This document shows, piece after piece, positions 44,979-53,675 of a DNA stretch of 64,000 nt (positions are counted from its first letter, which is position 1; the number at the start of each line of letters is the position of its first letter). The stretch lies in contig NZ_CP011112.1 of NCBI RefSeq assembly GCF_001190945.1, positions 4,278,001 through 4,342,000 on the forward strand. Reading direction: 5' to 3'. Source of the DNA: Luteipulveratus mongoliensis. GTDB taxonomy: Bacteria > Actinomycetota > Actinomycetes > Actinomycetales > Dermatophilaceae. A model generated the notes under the pieces. The model had not been told where the DNA came from, did no database searches, and worked only from the letters and a program-made list of their open reading frames with translations. The position numbers and the translations under genes were made by a program.

Positions 44979-46487
44979 TCAGCGCGCAGCGGGCACGGCA
45001 TCCGTCTCGGATGCCGTGCCCGTTCGTACGTGCGGGTTGCGGAACAGCAGCGCGGCGGCCACTCCGATGCAGATGACCAAGGCGGGCAGGTAGAGCGCCT
45101 CCCCCATCGCCCGAGCAAAACCGTCTCGTACGGCCACCGGCAGCTGCTGCTGGGCGGCCTCGGGTCCTCCCGTCATCCCTGACCCGGCGTCACCGAGGTG
45201 CGCGACCAGTCGGGACTCCATCAGCGCGGCGATTGCCGCGCTCCCGAGCACGGCGCCGAACTGTCGAGTGGTGTTGTACACACCCGCACCCGCGCCAGCC
45301 CGCTGCGGTGGCAGCGTCCGGGTTGCGGTCACTGACAGGGGTGCCCACATGAATCCGTTGGCAACCCCGAGGAGAGCGATGGGCAGCAACAGCTGCCACA
45401 CCGGCGTACCGGGCCGCAGGATCGCGCCGAGCCAGACCAACGAGACGGCGAACGCGCCGAGGCCGATACCGGCCAGCACCCGTGGGTGCATACGGTCCAC
45501 GAGCCGACCGACGAACGGCGCGAGCAGCCCGCTGATCAACGCCATGGGTACGAGGAGGAGGGCCGACCGCGTCGGCGACATCCCGCGTACGGCCTGGGCG
45601 TAGAGCATCAGCGGGAAGGCAAGCGCGGTGATCGAGAAGCCGACGGTGGTGATGGCGACGTTGGCGAGGCTGAAGTTGCGATCGGCGAAGAGCACGAGTG
45701 GGACCAGCGGTTCGCGGCGGTTGCGGCGCTGCCACCAGACGAAGACGCCGAGCACCGCCACACCGACCGCGATGAGCAGCGGCACCGAGATGATCCCGCG
45801 GATCTGACCCCAGTCGTACGACTGCCCCTCCTGGATCCCGAAGACCAGCAGGAACATCCCGACGGCGGACAGCCCAACGCCGACGAGGTCGAACTGGTGT
45901 GAGCTGATGGGCAGGCTCGGCACGAGACGCCAGGCCAGGACGAAGCCGATGATGCCGACGGGGACGTTGACGAAGAAGATCCACTCCCAGCCCCAGTGGT
46001 CGACCAGGAAGCCGCCAAGGATCGGTCCGACCAGGGTGGCCACACCGGCCACTGCTCCCCAGAAGCCCATGGCCTGACCACGCCTCTCGGCCGGGAAGAT
46101 TCGCGTGATGACCGCCATCGTCTGCGGTGCCAGCAACGCTGCGCCGAGACCTTGCAGCACCCGGGCGGCGACCAGCATCCCGACCGTGGTCGTGAGGCCG
46201 CACCACACCGACGCGAGCGTGAAGACGGTCAGCCCGACGAGGTAGAGGTTCTTGGGACCGAACCGGTCGCCGAGCCGGCCGGTGATGAGGAGCGGTACGG
46301 CGTACGCCAGCAGGTAGGCGCTGGTCACCCAGACGACACCGTTGATATCGCTGTGCAGGCCCTCCATGATCGCCGGCGTCGCGACGGAGACGATCGTGGA
46401 GTCGACCAGGATCATGAAGAACCCGATGCACAAGGCGTAGAGCGCGGGCCACGGCTTCTGCTCTGAGGGCGCGTCTGAAAGTGTCAC
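44979..46487 (-). CDS. MFS drug exporter, DHA2/EmrB type
   Basis: 502 residues with 14 membrane helices. Motif A is ITGRLGDRFGPKNLYLVG; GFLVDHWGWEWIFFVNVPVGIIG is the DHA2 hallmark. It probably exports a hydrophobic drug or signalling compound by proton antiport. A TetR gene lies 45 bp upstream on the same strand, so the two are likely co-transcribed and locally regulated. The 3' end encodes the terminator hairpin at 44991-45021. Confidence 0.9.
   Translation of the reverse strand: MTLSDAPSEQKPWPALYALCIGFFMILVDSTIVSVATPAIMEGLHSDINGVVWVTSAYLLAYAVPLLITGRLGDRFGPKNLYLVGLTVFTLASVWCGLTTTVGMLVAARVLQGLGAALLAPQTMAVITRIFPAERRGQAMGFWGAVAGVATLVGPILGGFLVDHWGWEWIFFVNVPVGIIGFVLAWRLVPSLPISSHQFDLVGVGLSAVGMFLLVFGIQEGQSYDWGQIRGIISVPLLIAVGVAVLGVFVWWQRRNRREPLVPLVLFADRNFSLANVAITTVGFSITALAFPLMLYAQAVRGMSPTRSALLLVPMALISGLLAPFVGRLVDRMHPRVLAGIGLGAFAVSLVWLGAILRPGTPVWQLLLPIALLGVANGFMWAPLSVTATRTLPPQRAGAGAGVYNTTRQFGAVLGSAAIAALMESRLVAHLGDAGSGMTGGPEAAQQQLPVAVRDGFARAMGEALYLPALVICIGVAAALLFRNPHVRTGTASETDAVPAAR
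44991..45021. terminator. Hairpin terminator inside the MFS 3' coding end
   Basis: Perfect 14-bp stem (44991-45004 with 45008-45021), loop TCT. It serves the end of the peptide-transporter operon on the plus strand, and lies within the last codons of the convergent MFS gene. Confidence 0.7.
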
Positions 46488-46532
46488 CCGTTCATATTGG
46501 CACCCTCAGCATCTGGCCGCCCGCCTCGCCTG

Positions 46533-47267
46533 TCAGGGCACGATCGCGGCGATGCCGTCGAGCAGGCGCTCCAGGCCGAATCGATAGAACTGGTCGGGGT
46601 TCAGCGCACTGCCGTGGGCCTCGCCGGCGGCCTGGCCGATCCGTGTCGCCGTCGGGTAGATAGCCGGGTCCAGGACCTTCGCGAGCAGCGGACCCACCTG
46701 CTCCCACCACTCCTCGTCGGCCATCCCTGACTGAGCCGCGGCACTCGCGGCGTCCCGCGCCACCCGCGCCGCGGAGTGCGCGAACGCCAGCACCTGCGAC
46801 AGCACGTCGTCGATGCGGACGTCGTCCAGGTCGGTGCTGGTGAGCGCCTGGAGCTCGTGCTCGTACTTCGCCATCACCCCCGGTCCCATCGGCGGTCGCG
46901 CGGTGGTGACATCGACCAGCCAAGGGTGCGCGGCGTACAGATCGACGTTGTCCTGTGCGACCAGCGTGAGGCGACGACGCCAGCCGAGCCTGCCGTACGC
47001 CGATCGCGGCATGCGCGTGTACGCGTTGTCGACCATTAGCTGGATCAGCTCGGGCTTGCCCGGGACGTAGGTGTAGATCGTCATCGCGCTGGCACCGAGG
47101 CGCCCCGCCACGCTGCGCATCGTGATCGCGTCGAGGCCGTCGCGGTCTGCCAGCGCCGTGGCCGCCTCGACCACGGCGTCGATTGTGAGGCGCTGGCGTG
47201 GACCGCGACGTGAGGGCGCCTCCTCGCGCCACAGCAGTCGGAGGAGCTGCGCGTCATCAGAGGGCAT
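46533..47267 (-). CDS. TetR-family repressor
   Basis: 244 residues. HTH at about 35-75: AITMRSVAGRLGASAMTIYTYVPGK, with Tyr-Thr-Tyr in place of the common Tyr-x-His/Tyr. The C-terminal ligand domain is of the TetR_C type (tetracycline-repressor-like, rich in Trp and Arg). A well-formed palindrome (47286-47312) lies between it and the VOC gene. It likely represses itself, the MFS exporter downstream and the divergent VOC protein. Confidence 0.88.
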   Translation of the reverse strand: MPSDDAQLLRLLWREEAPSRRGPRQRLTIDAVVEAATALADRDGLDAITMRSVAGRLGASAMTIYTYVPGKPELIQLMVDNAYTRMPRSAYGRLGWRRRLTLVAQDNVDLYAAHPWLVDVTTARPPMGPGVMAKYEHELQALTSTDLDDVRIDDVLSQVLAFAHSAARVARDAASAAAQSGMADEEWWEQVGPLLAKVLDPAIYPTATRIGQAAGEAHGSALNPDQFYRFGLERLLDGIAAIVP

Positions 47268-47285
47268 GGGAACATTCTGCTACTC

Positions 47286-47312
47286 CGTACGTTGTACGGT
47301 GTACGAAGTACG
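47286..47312. promoter_or_regulatory. TetR-type operator
   Basis: CGTACGTTGTAC (47286-47297), spacer GGT, GTACGAAGTACG (47301-47312): 10 of 12 positions are symmetric. It sits between the TetR start and the VOC start (18 bp from the latter), where repressor binding would block both genes. Confidence 0.6.
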
Positions 47313-47329
47313 TCGTAGAGAGGATCTCC

Positions 47330-47716
47330 ATGCGAGTGAGTGCCACCGCCCTGTCCCTCAACGTTGCGGATGTCGAGGCATCCAGTCAGTTCCTGAAGAA
47401 CCATTTCGGCTTCGAAGAGGCCATGGCGGCAGAGGGATTCGCGTCTCTGCGACGCGAGGACGTCGGAGCCAACGTGATCTTTCTCAGCCTCGGCATGCCG
47501 ACCCTTCCCGAGGATCAACGCCATACCCCCGCCCAGGGCCTGATCCTCGCCTTCGAGGTCGATGACCTCGAAGGTGAGCTGGCGCGACTGGAGTCGGAGG
47601 GGGTCGAGATCACCATGCCGCTGACGGCCGAGGAGTGGGGCGAGCGAGCCTTCCAGGTCACCGACCCCAACGGGCTCAAGATCCAGCTGGTCGACTGGAA
47701 GGGGCCGCAGGCTTGA
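47330..47716 (+). CDS. VOC-family protein (glyoxalase/bleomycin-resistance type)
   Basis: 128 residues with two beta-alpha-beta-beta-beta modules: SLNVADVEASSQFLKNHFGF first, and LILAFEVDDLEGELARLE with FQVTDPNGLKIQLVDW second. Metal ligands could be the His/Glu in the usual positions, but the first module lacks an obvious His, so it may be a binding protein rather than an enzyme. ATG 47330 follows AGAGAGG. With TetR and MFS it resembles a drug-sequestration and export module. Overlaps the convergent EamA gene by 41 bp. Confidence 0.85.
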   Translation: MRVSATALSLNVADVEASSQFLKNHFGFEEAMAAEGFASLRREDVGANVIFLSLGMPTLPEDQRHTPAQGLILAFEVDDLEGELARLESEGVEITMPLTAEEWGERAFQVTDPNGLKIQLVDWKGPQA

Positions 47717-48638
47717 CCTGAGCCTTACGGCGGGCGAGCACCACGCCTGCGAGACAGAGCGCGCCGCCGGCGTAGGCCAGCGCCGGCGGCGCCTCACCCA
47801 GCAGCAGCCAGCCGAGCAGGATGGTCAGCGGCGGCACGAGCAGCGTCGTCATACCTGTCGAGCCGGCCGTGCTCCGGGCCAGCGCGTAGGCCCAGGTGGT
47901 GAAGGCCAAGGCGGTCGGTCCGACACCGAGGTAGATCACCCATCCGACCGTCGCCGGTCCGCTGTCGGCGAGCTGGTCGACCAGGCCCGGAGCGTACGGC
48001 AGGCAGCACACGGTCGCGACGACGATCGCCAACCACGTGACCCGTAGCGCTGACATCGTTGCCAGCAAAGGCTTCTGGGCGACAACGGCCAGCGCATAAG
48101 TCAGCGCAGAGAGGAGACACAAGGCGACGCCTGCGGTCTGGGCGCCACCCGTCGAGGTGCCGATCCCGATCACCACGACGCCTGCGAACGCCACGCTCGT
48201 GCCGACGACCAGACGGCGCGGGAAGCCCTCCCCCAGGAACAGCCCGGCCAGCACCGCCAGCAGCACCGGGCCAACGTTGACCAGCATGGCCGCCGTGCCC
48301 GCGTCGACCCGACGCTCGCCTTCGTTGAGGGCAACGTTGTAGATGCCGAACCACAGGACGCCGCAGGCGATCACGCGCAGCCATCCGGTCCGATCGGGCC
48401 AGGCTCCGGGCACCTTAGAGCGCGCCTTGTCGATCAGGACGACGACGCCGAGGACGACGCTTGCCACGAGCAGCCGGCCAAAGGCCAACGGTCCGCCGCT
48501 GAGCTCGTGCCCGAGGTGTCGGATCGCGACGAAGGCCGACGCCCACATGAGCAGCGTCACGCCCATGGCGGCGATCGCGCGCACGTCATGGCTCGCAGTC
48601 GGTGCCGCAGCCGAGTCAGCCTTCAAGGAAGTGGTCAC
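47676..48638 (-). CDS. EamA-type DMT transporter
   Basis: 320 residues with ten membrane helices in two EamA halves (MGVTLLMWASAFVAIRHLG and ALTYALAVVAQKPLLA; IYLGVGPTALAFTTWAYALA and LVPPLTILLGWLLLGE). Drug/metabolite exporter; substrate unknown. GTG 48638 gives a tidy start (VTTSLKADS); an ATG at 48668 adds ten Arg-rich residues and is the alternative. Overlaps the 3' end of the VOC gene by 41 bp, so the pair is antisense at their ends. Confidence 0.87.
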   Translation of the reverse strand: MTTSLKADSAAAPTASHDVRAIAAMGVTLLMWASAFVAIRHLGHELSGGPLAFGRLLVASVVLGVVVLIDKARSKVPGAWPDRTGWLRVIACGVLWFGIYNVALNEGERRVDAGTAAMLVNVGPVLLAVLAGLFLGEGFPRRLVVGTSVAFAGVVVIGIGTSTGGAQTAGVALCLLSALTYALAVVAQKPLLATMSALRVTWLAIVVATVCCLPYAPGLVDQLADSGPATVGWVIYLGVGPTALAFTTWAYALARSTAGSTGMTTLLVPPLTILLGWLLLGEAPPALAYAGGALCLAGVVLARRKAQVKPAAPSSRPAGS

Positions 48639-48698
48639 ATCGATCAGTGTGGCCCGACTCCGACGCACGGTCTGGCGGGAATGCGACGCCGCGCCCGG

Positions 48699-49094
48699 CT
48701 AGGCGATGCCAGACCAGGCGAACAGCCCGGCCAGCACCAGAGAGGTCGGCAGCACGCTCCACCACGGGACCGCTCGGTCGCCAAGAACCTTGCGGCGCAA
48801 CGCAACTCGTGCGACAACCCAGCCTCCCCAAGCCACCAGGACCGCGAGAACGAGCAGGGCGGCGTACGTCATGCCCTCACGTCCGTTGATCGTCAGACCT
48901 ACGAGGTACGCGCCGACGAAGGCCACCATGCCGATCAGCAGGTGCCGCGGCGACAGCATGTCCTCGCCCAGCGCGACGTGCACCGAGGTCTTGGTGCTCA
49001 GCCCGCGCTCGAACAGCGCATCACGCACGACGACCAGCAGATGCCCGACCAGCAGCACCAGCAGGACCACGAACACGGTCAGGGCGGCACGCAT
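48699..49094 (-). CDS. Small integral membrane protein, unknown family
   Basis: 131 residues with four hydrophobic helices at about 4-24, 51-70, 77-98 and 108-130; the loop after the first contains RDALFERGLSTKTS and the second loop NGREG. I do not recognise the family. Same strand as the EamA gene, 60 bp upstream of its likely start, so the two could be co-transcribed. Confidence 0.6.
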   Translation of the reverse strand: MRAALTVFVVLLVLLVGHLLVVVRDALFERGLSTKTSVHVALGEDMLSPRHLLIGMVAFVGAYLVGLTINGREGMTYAALLVLAVLVAWGGWVVARVALRRKVLGDRAVPWWSVLPTSLVLAGLFAWSGIA

Positions 49095-49236
49095 GCGGTG
49101 CAGTATGACCGACTCCGACCCGCAATCCGGGACGTCAGGTCACGGATCCCACCACGGGCATCGCGCCTGCCATCATTTGCTCACACTTCGCTCACGAACG
49201 AAGACCAGGCCACCACTGGCCCCGAAGGGAACGTGC

Positions 49237-50310
49237 ATGGGCGACCTGGCCCACCGCCAACACCAGCGACACAAGAACGACGACATCCCGTGGGACATCG
49301 GGGGCCCGCAACCCGCCCTCGCGCGGCTGCTGTCCTCCACAAGCGTCGGTCCGCGCGTGCTCGACATCGGCTGCGGCACCGGCGAGCTCGCGCTCTGGGT
49401 CGCCGCGCATCCCGGCGCGCCCGACACCACGGTGACCGGTATTGACCTCGCGCACGAAGCGATCGACCGCGCGATGGCCCGGGCACAGATACGCGGCCTG
49501 GCCGTGGACTTCCGGGTCGCTGATGCCGTGTCCTTCGGGGAGGCGCCGGAGGTGTACGACACCGTGCTCGACTCGGGCCTGCTGCACAGCCTCGACGACC
49601 GGGACGTCGAGGCGTACGTCCGCAGCCTCGCCCGCCTCACCCGACCCGGTGGCGCCGTCCGAGTCCTCGCTGCCGCTCATCACGAGCAGCGCCCGTGGGG
49701 ACTGACGCCCGAACAGCTGCGCGCCATCTTCGCGAGCGAGCACTGGTCCGAGACCGCGGTGGTTCCGGCCGAGGTCCTCGGCGGCGTCGACGGTTCGGTG
49801 CGGATGCCCGGCCACCTGGTCACCACTCGACGCACCCGGACGCCGGGCCCGCTACGCGGCACGTCCATCACGTGGCACTGGCCAGGCGACGGGATCGACC
49901 CGTTCGACGTGCGCTCTCCCGACACGCACTGGGTGACATACGCCGGTCACGGCTGGGGCAGGGCCTGGCCGGCCGGCGAGCCGCGCGGCTGGGGCGCTCT
50001 CGACGGTGACTTCCTGGACGAGGTCCCGACGGGCTACAAGTCGATCCTGCTCGAAGAGCGTTGCGCTGTCGTCCATCGAGGGCACACCGTGCGCGAGTGG
50101 GACGAGACCGGCGAGCAGCCCGAGCGTTCACCGTCCCTGGATCCGACCGAGTCCGTGTGGCAGGTCCGGTCGCAGCACGGCAAAGGGCCGGGCAAGGGTG
50201 CTGTGCTGTCCGACTACACCTCCGCGCTCGCCGTCGCCCTCGACCGCTCATCCGCAGACGACGACGGCTGGATGGTGCTGCGCCGGTTGCGTCATCAGGA
50301 CTGGCACTGA
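49237..50310 (+). CDS. SAM-dependent methyltransferase with unassigned C-terminal domain
   Basis: 357 residues. The N-terminal ~200 residues form a class I methyltransferase: RVLDIGCGTGELALWVA (motif I), GIDLAHEAIDRA (motif II), VYDTVLDSGLLHSL (motif IV). Residues about 200-357 (LRGTSITWHWPGDGIDPFD, YAGHGWGRAWPAGEPRGWG, ILLEERCAVVHRGHTVREW, SDYTSALAVALDRSS) look like a separate domain rich in Trp and Gly that I cannot assign. ATG 49237 is preceded by GAAGGGAA. Substrate unknown. The next gene is a TetR regulator. Confidence 0.78.
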   Translation: MGDLAHRQHQRHKNDDIPWDIGGPQPALARLLSSTSVGPRVLDIGCGTGELALWVAAHPGAPDTTVTGIDLAHEAIDRAMARAQIRGLAVDFRVADAVSFGEAPEVYDTVLDSGLLHSLDDRDVEAYVRSLARLTRPGGAVRVLAAAHHEQRPWGLTPEQLRAIFASEHWSETAVVPAEVLGGVDGSVRMPGHLVTTRRTRTPGPLRGTSITWHWPGDGIDPFDVRSPDTHWVTYAGHGWGRAWPAGEPRGWGALDGDFLDEVPTGYKSILLEERCAVVHRGHTVREWDETGEQPERSPSLDPTESVWQVRSQHGKGPGKGAVLSDYTSALAVALDRSSADDDGWMVLRRLRHQDWH

Positions 50311-50329
50311 CAGCCGCCGGAGATGGGTC

Positions 50330-50358
50330 TTGCCACCATCGAACGACCGTGCTTTTAT
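50330..50358 (+). promoter_or_regulatory. Promoter of the TetR/hydrolase pair
   Basis: -35 TTGCCA (50330-50335), 17-bp spacer, -10 TTTTAT (50353-50358). Predicted transcription start is within a few bases of the ATG at 50366, so the message is probably leaderless or nearly so. Confidence 0.5.
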
Positions 50359-50365
50359 TGATGGC

Positions 50366-50965
50366 ATGACCAAGGGCCTGGAGACGCGCGAGCTGGTGCT
50401 GCGCGAGGCGCTGGCCCAGTCCAGCCATCTCGGCTTGAAGGGTTTGAGCATCGGGGCGCTCGCAACCTCGCTCGAGATGTCCAAGAGTGGACTGTTCGCC
50501 CACTTCCGCTCGAAGGAGCAGCTGCAGACCGACGTCCTTGCCTTTGCCGGCGACGGCATCCGTCGACTCGTCCTCGAGCCCGCCATCGCCGAGCCGCGGG
50601 GCGAGCCACGCATCCGCAAGCTGTTCGAGCGCTGGATCGGCTGGGAGGGCTACGCCGACTACGCCTTGCCCGGCGGCTGCGTATTCGTCGAAGCCTCAAG
50701 GGAGTTCGACGATGAGCCCGAAGGTCCCGTCAGAGACACGCTCGTGCGACTCCAGCGCGACTGGCTCGACTCCGTCGAGACCATCTTTCGCACAGGCATC
50801 TCCGAGGAGCACCTGCGGGCCGACGCCGACCCGCGACAGCTGGCGTACGACCTGAACGCCATCATGCTCGGCTTCCACTTCTCCACTCGACTGTTGCGCG
50901 ACCCCGACGCGGCCATGCGAGCCGAGCGCGCCTTCGAGCGCCTCCTCGACGACCACCGCCCCTGA
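50366..50965 (+). CDS. TetR-family transcriptional regulator
   Basis: 199 residues. HTH at about 15-55: GLKGLSIGALATSLEMSKSGLFAHFRSKEQLQ. The C-terminal ligand domain is of the TetR_C family found with alpha/beta hydrolases. It precedes such a hydrolase by 27 bp on the same strand, so co-regulation is likely. Start ATG 50366 lies just after the promoter. Ligand unknown. Confidence 0.87.
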   Translation: MTKGLETRELVLREALAQSSHLGLKGLSIGALATSLEMSKSGLFAHFRSKEQLQTDVLAFAGDGIRRLVLEPAIAEPRGEPRIRKLFERWIGWEGYADYALPGGCVFVEASREFDDEPEGPVRDTLVRLQRDWLDSVETIFRTGISEEHLRADADPRQLAYDLNAIMLGFHFSTRLLRDPDAAMRAERAFERLLDDHRP

Positions 50966-50992
50966 GACCACTCGAGAACCTGAGGACCTGAG

Positions 50993-51916
50993 ATGACACT
51001 AGAAAAAAGCACGACCGTTCGCACCTCAACGCCCCGGACGGCTCTATCCCCCGCCTTCCGCACCCTCCTCGCCACCACCCGGACCCTGGATCGCGTCGCC
51101 CCGGAGCAGGCAGCCCGTATCGCCGAGCACCTGTGGTTCCGACTGCCCGAGAAGCCGGCGCCGTCGTACCGCGAACGCTTCACGCCGGCGCACGGCCGCC
51201 GCTTCCGCGTCCGGCACGACCACGTCGACGTCTCAGGGATGATCTACGGCCCGGACGACGCGCCGACGGCCTACCTCGTGCACGGCTGGGGAGGCTGGTG
51301 GCAACAGCTCGCGGCCTACGTCCCGGCGCTCGTTGACGCCGGCTACCGCGTGGTGGCGTACGACTCCCCCAGCCACGGCGCGTCTGCACCCGGGCAGCAC
51401 GGCGGCCGGAGCACCACCCTCATGGAGATGGGTGACGCGTTCGCTGTCGTCGCCTGGCAGCAGGGCCCGGCCGATCTCGTCGTCGCCCACTCTCTCGGAG
51501 CGATGGCAACCATGTGGGCCTGGACTGGCGGGACACGAGCCAAGGCGTACGCCTTCCTCGCGCCGGGCGTACGCGTCGCTCCCATGGTCGGGGCCTTCGG
51601 ACAGATGCTGGGGCTGAGCCACGGCACGACCGGACGGCTCGCGCGCCGCCTCGACCGGCGTATCGGCTATCCCGCTGCGCACTTCGATCTCGATCGCATC
51701 GCCCACGAGGTCAATGCCCAGGCTCCTGGGACCCGGCTCCTCGTCGCCCACGACCGCGACGACCGCGAGACCCCGGCCGATGGCGCCGTACTCCTCACCG
51801 ATGCGTGGGCCGGGAGCGACCTGGTGCTTACCTCGGGTCTGGGTCATCGCCGGGTGATCTGGGACGAAGGCGTTGTACGCCGGGTGGTGCAGCTCGCGTC
51901 GGCGACCCGAGGCTGA
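50993..51916 (+). CDS. Alpha/beta hydrolase
   Basis: 307 residues. The core shows AYLVHGWGGWWQQ (oxyanion loop HGWGG), VVAYDSPSHGAS, nucleophile Ser in LVVAHSLGAMATMW, and the late Asp/His in VAHDRDDRETP and TSGLGHRRVIWD. Cytosolic; no signal peptide. Substrate unknown. Encoded with a TetR regulator immediately upstream, a common actinobacterial pairing. Confidence 0.88.
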   Translation: MTLEKSTTVRTSTPRTALSPAFRTLLATTRTLDRVAPEQAARIAEHLWFRLPEKPAPSYRERFTPAHGRRFRVRHDHVDVSGMIYGPDDAPTAYLVHGWGGWWQQLAAYVPALVDAGYRVVAYDSPSHGASAPGQHGGRSTTLMEMGDAFAVVAWQQGPADLVVAHSLGAMATMWAWTGGTRAKAYAFLAPGVRVAPMVGAFGQMLGLSHGTTGRLARRLDRRIGYPAAHFDLDRIAHEVNAQAPGTRLLVAHDRDDRETPADGAVLLTDAWAGSDLVLTSGLGHRRVIWDEGVVRRVVQLASATRG

Positions 51917-51953
51917 GCCCTGGCCAGCGTGACGCCCTGACTAGGGTGACGCG

Positions 51954-52484
51954 GTGACCTCCCTGACCACGCCCGAACCCGACGACGATCGCGCTGACCC
52001 GCCCTTCATGGCCGACGAGCGCGAGTCACTCGAGAGCTGGTTGGAGCTGTACCGGACGACGCTCCCGCTGAAGATCGCCGGCCTCACCGCGGAGCAGCTG
52101 TGCGAGCGGCCCGTGAGTCCGTCGACCCTGTCGCTGCTCGGGGTCACCCGCCACCTCACGAAGGTCGAGCACTACTGGTTCACCTCGGTGGTCGCCGGCA
52201 TCGAGGCACCGGCGCTCTACTGCGAGCACGACCCCGACGGAGACTTCAACAACATCGGGACCGAGCATGCCCTCGCGGATGTCGCGCGCTTTCACGAAGA
52301 GGTCGCCGGAGCGCGGGACCGAGCCCGGGCCGTATCTGATCTCAGCGCACCGCTGCTCGGCCGCCGCCGCGGCCAGGAGGTCAACCTGCGCTGGGTCTAC
52401 GTGCACATGATCGAGGAGTACGCCCGCCACCTCGGGCACGTCGATCTGCTGCGTGAGGCCGTCGACGGCACCACGGGCTACTGA
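51954..52484 (+). CDS. DinB-family (DUF664) protein
   Basis: 176 residues, four-helix metal-binding fold. Candidate ligand His residues are in LGVTRHLTKVEHYW and EEYARHLGHVDLLR. Members are often thiol- or damage-inducible and may be metal-dependent transferases. GTG 51954 follows TAGGGT (51942-51947) by 6 nt with no Shine-Dalgarno, again suggesting a leaderless message. Ends 22 bp from the convergent LysR gene. Confidence 0.85.
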   Translation: MTSLTTPEPDDDRADPPFMADERESLESWLELYRTTLPLKIAGLTAEQLCERPVSPSTLSLLGVTRHLTKVEHYWFTSVVAGIEAPALYCEHDPDGDFNNIGTEHALADVARFHEEVAGARDRARAVSDLSAPLLGRRRGQEVNLRWVYVHMIEEYARHLGHVDLLREAVDGTTGY

Positions 52485-52506
52485 ACTCAGCCCACCAGGG
52501 AGAGGC

Positions 52507-53460
52507 TCAGCTGACCGAGGTGAGGGGGCGCTGCCGGTCCAGCCATCCGGCGTACACCGGAGTCGTGCGCGCCTCGGCGTCCAGCCGCGAGCCGATCGCC
52601 TGAGCCAGCCGCACAGCCACACTCTTCAGCGGGCTACGCGGACCGAGGATCAGCAGAGTCCGCACCTGAATGGGTGAACCGACCAGCGGTCGGGTGACGA
52701 GTCCGTCGAAACGCGCGGACGGTGCGCACAGTCCGACTCGTGCCCCGCCTCTGATGAAAGCCAGGGCGGACGATCCTTGCAACGTGTATTCGACGCGGGG
52801 ACGACCGCCCGCGCGGTTGCATGCGTCAGCCAGGACCTCGGGCTCGCGGTCCATATCGGCAGGCTCGACGACCCAGCCGTCCTCGGTCAGGTCACCCAGC
52901 TCCACCTCTTCGCGGTGGGCCAACGGATGCGTGGGCGCCATGACGACGAACACCGGCTCCACGGAGACCGCGTGCCGCTCGACATTGGCCGGCAGGTCGA
53001 CCTCCCACCCGACGAACTCCGTACAGCTGGCGGCATGCAGCAGGCCCGCCGAGACCATGTCGACCAGGACCTGCATCCGGGTCTCGCTCTCGGGCACGAC
53101 GCGGGTCGCGGGCAGCGCGCGGTCGAGATATTCGGCCATCGCGATCAGGGGTGGTCCGGTGCGTGCTCCGACCGTCACGACGGTCGGAGCCGCACCGGCG
53201 CTCTGGTCCGCATCTGCACACAACGTCTCGACGGCGGCCAGCACACTCTGCGCGCGAGCCAGCACCATCTCACCGACCGGAGTCGGGGTCATGCCATCTG
53301 CAGACCGTTCGAACAGGGGGCTGCCCAACGAGTCCTCGATGCGCCGCAGCTGGCGGGTGGCCGCCGGCTGGGTCGTGCTCAGTGCGGCTGCCGCCTTGGA
53401 AACACTGCCGAGCTCACCGACAGCTTGTACGAGCTTGAGGTGCCGCAGTTCGATCTCCAT
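52507..53460 (-). CDS. LysR-family transcriptional regulator
   Basis: 317 residues. HTH at about 5-60 (LRHLKLVQAVGELGSVSKAAAALSTTQPAATRQL). The substrate-binding domain follows (VVTVGARTGPPLIAMAEYL). ATG 53460 is chosen because LysR homology begins there; a longer upstream frame is not LysR-like. Divergent from the secreted M4 protease with 215 bp between starts, so it may control it; effector unknown. Confidence 0.9.
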   Translation of the reverse strand: MEIELRHLKLVQAVGELGSVSKAAAALSTTQPAATRQLRRIEDSLGSPLFERSADGMTPTPVGEMVLARAQSVLAAVETLCADADQSAGAAPTVVTVGARTGPPLIAMAEYLDRALPATRVVPESETRMQVLVDMVSAGLLHAASCTEFVGWEVDLPANVERHAVSVEPVFVVMAPTHPLAHREEVELGDLTEDGWVVEPADMDREPEVLADACNRAGGRPRVEYTLQGSSALAFIRGGARVGLCAPSARFDGLVTRPLVGSPIQVRTLLILGPRSPLKSVAVRLAQAIGSRLDAEARTTPVYAGWLDRQRPLTSVS

Positions 53461-53675
53461 CACCTCGACCGTAGGCACCGCGAAGTCATCTGATAGCCAT
53501 CGGAAAGCCAAGAGTCGGTAAGGAAGGCATAGCCGGCTGACATACCTCGACGGCGGCATCTCTCGCCAGGCTGGGACGCGTCGCAGCACCCGGCCTCCCT
53601 CCGGCCGGGCACCTCGGGGGAACCCGTAGTAGCCGGGGTGAGCAGGGCGGCACCCACCCAGAGAGGAACCTCATC

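Noticed and set aside
53588-53608. Terminator between LysR and M4 protease genes
   Set aside because: A 7-bp CCCGGCC/GGCCGGG stem is present, but it lies in the divergent promoter region where no transcript should end.
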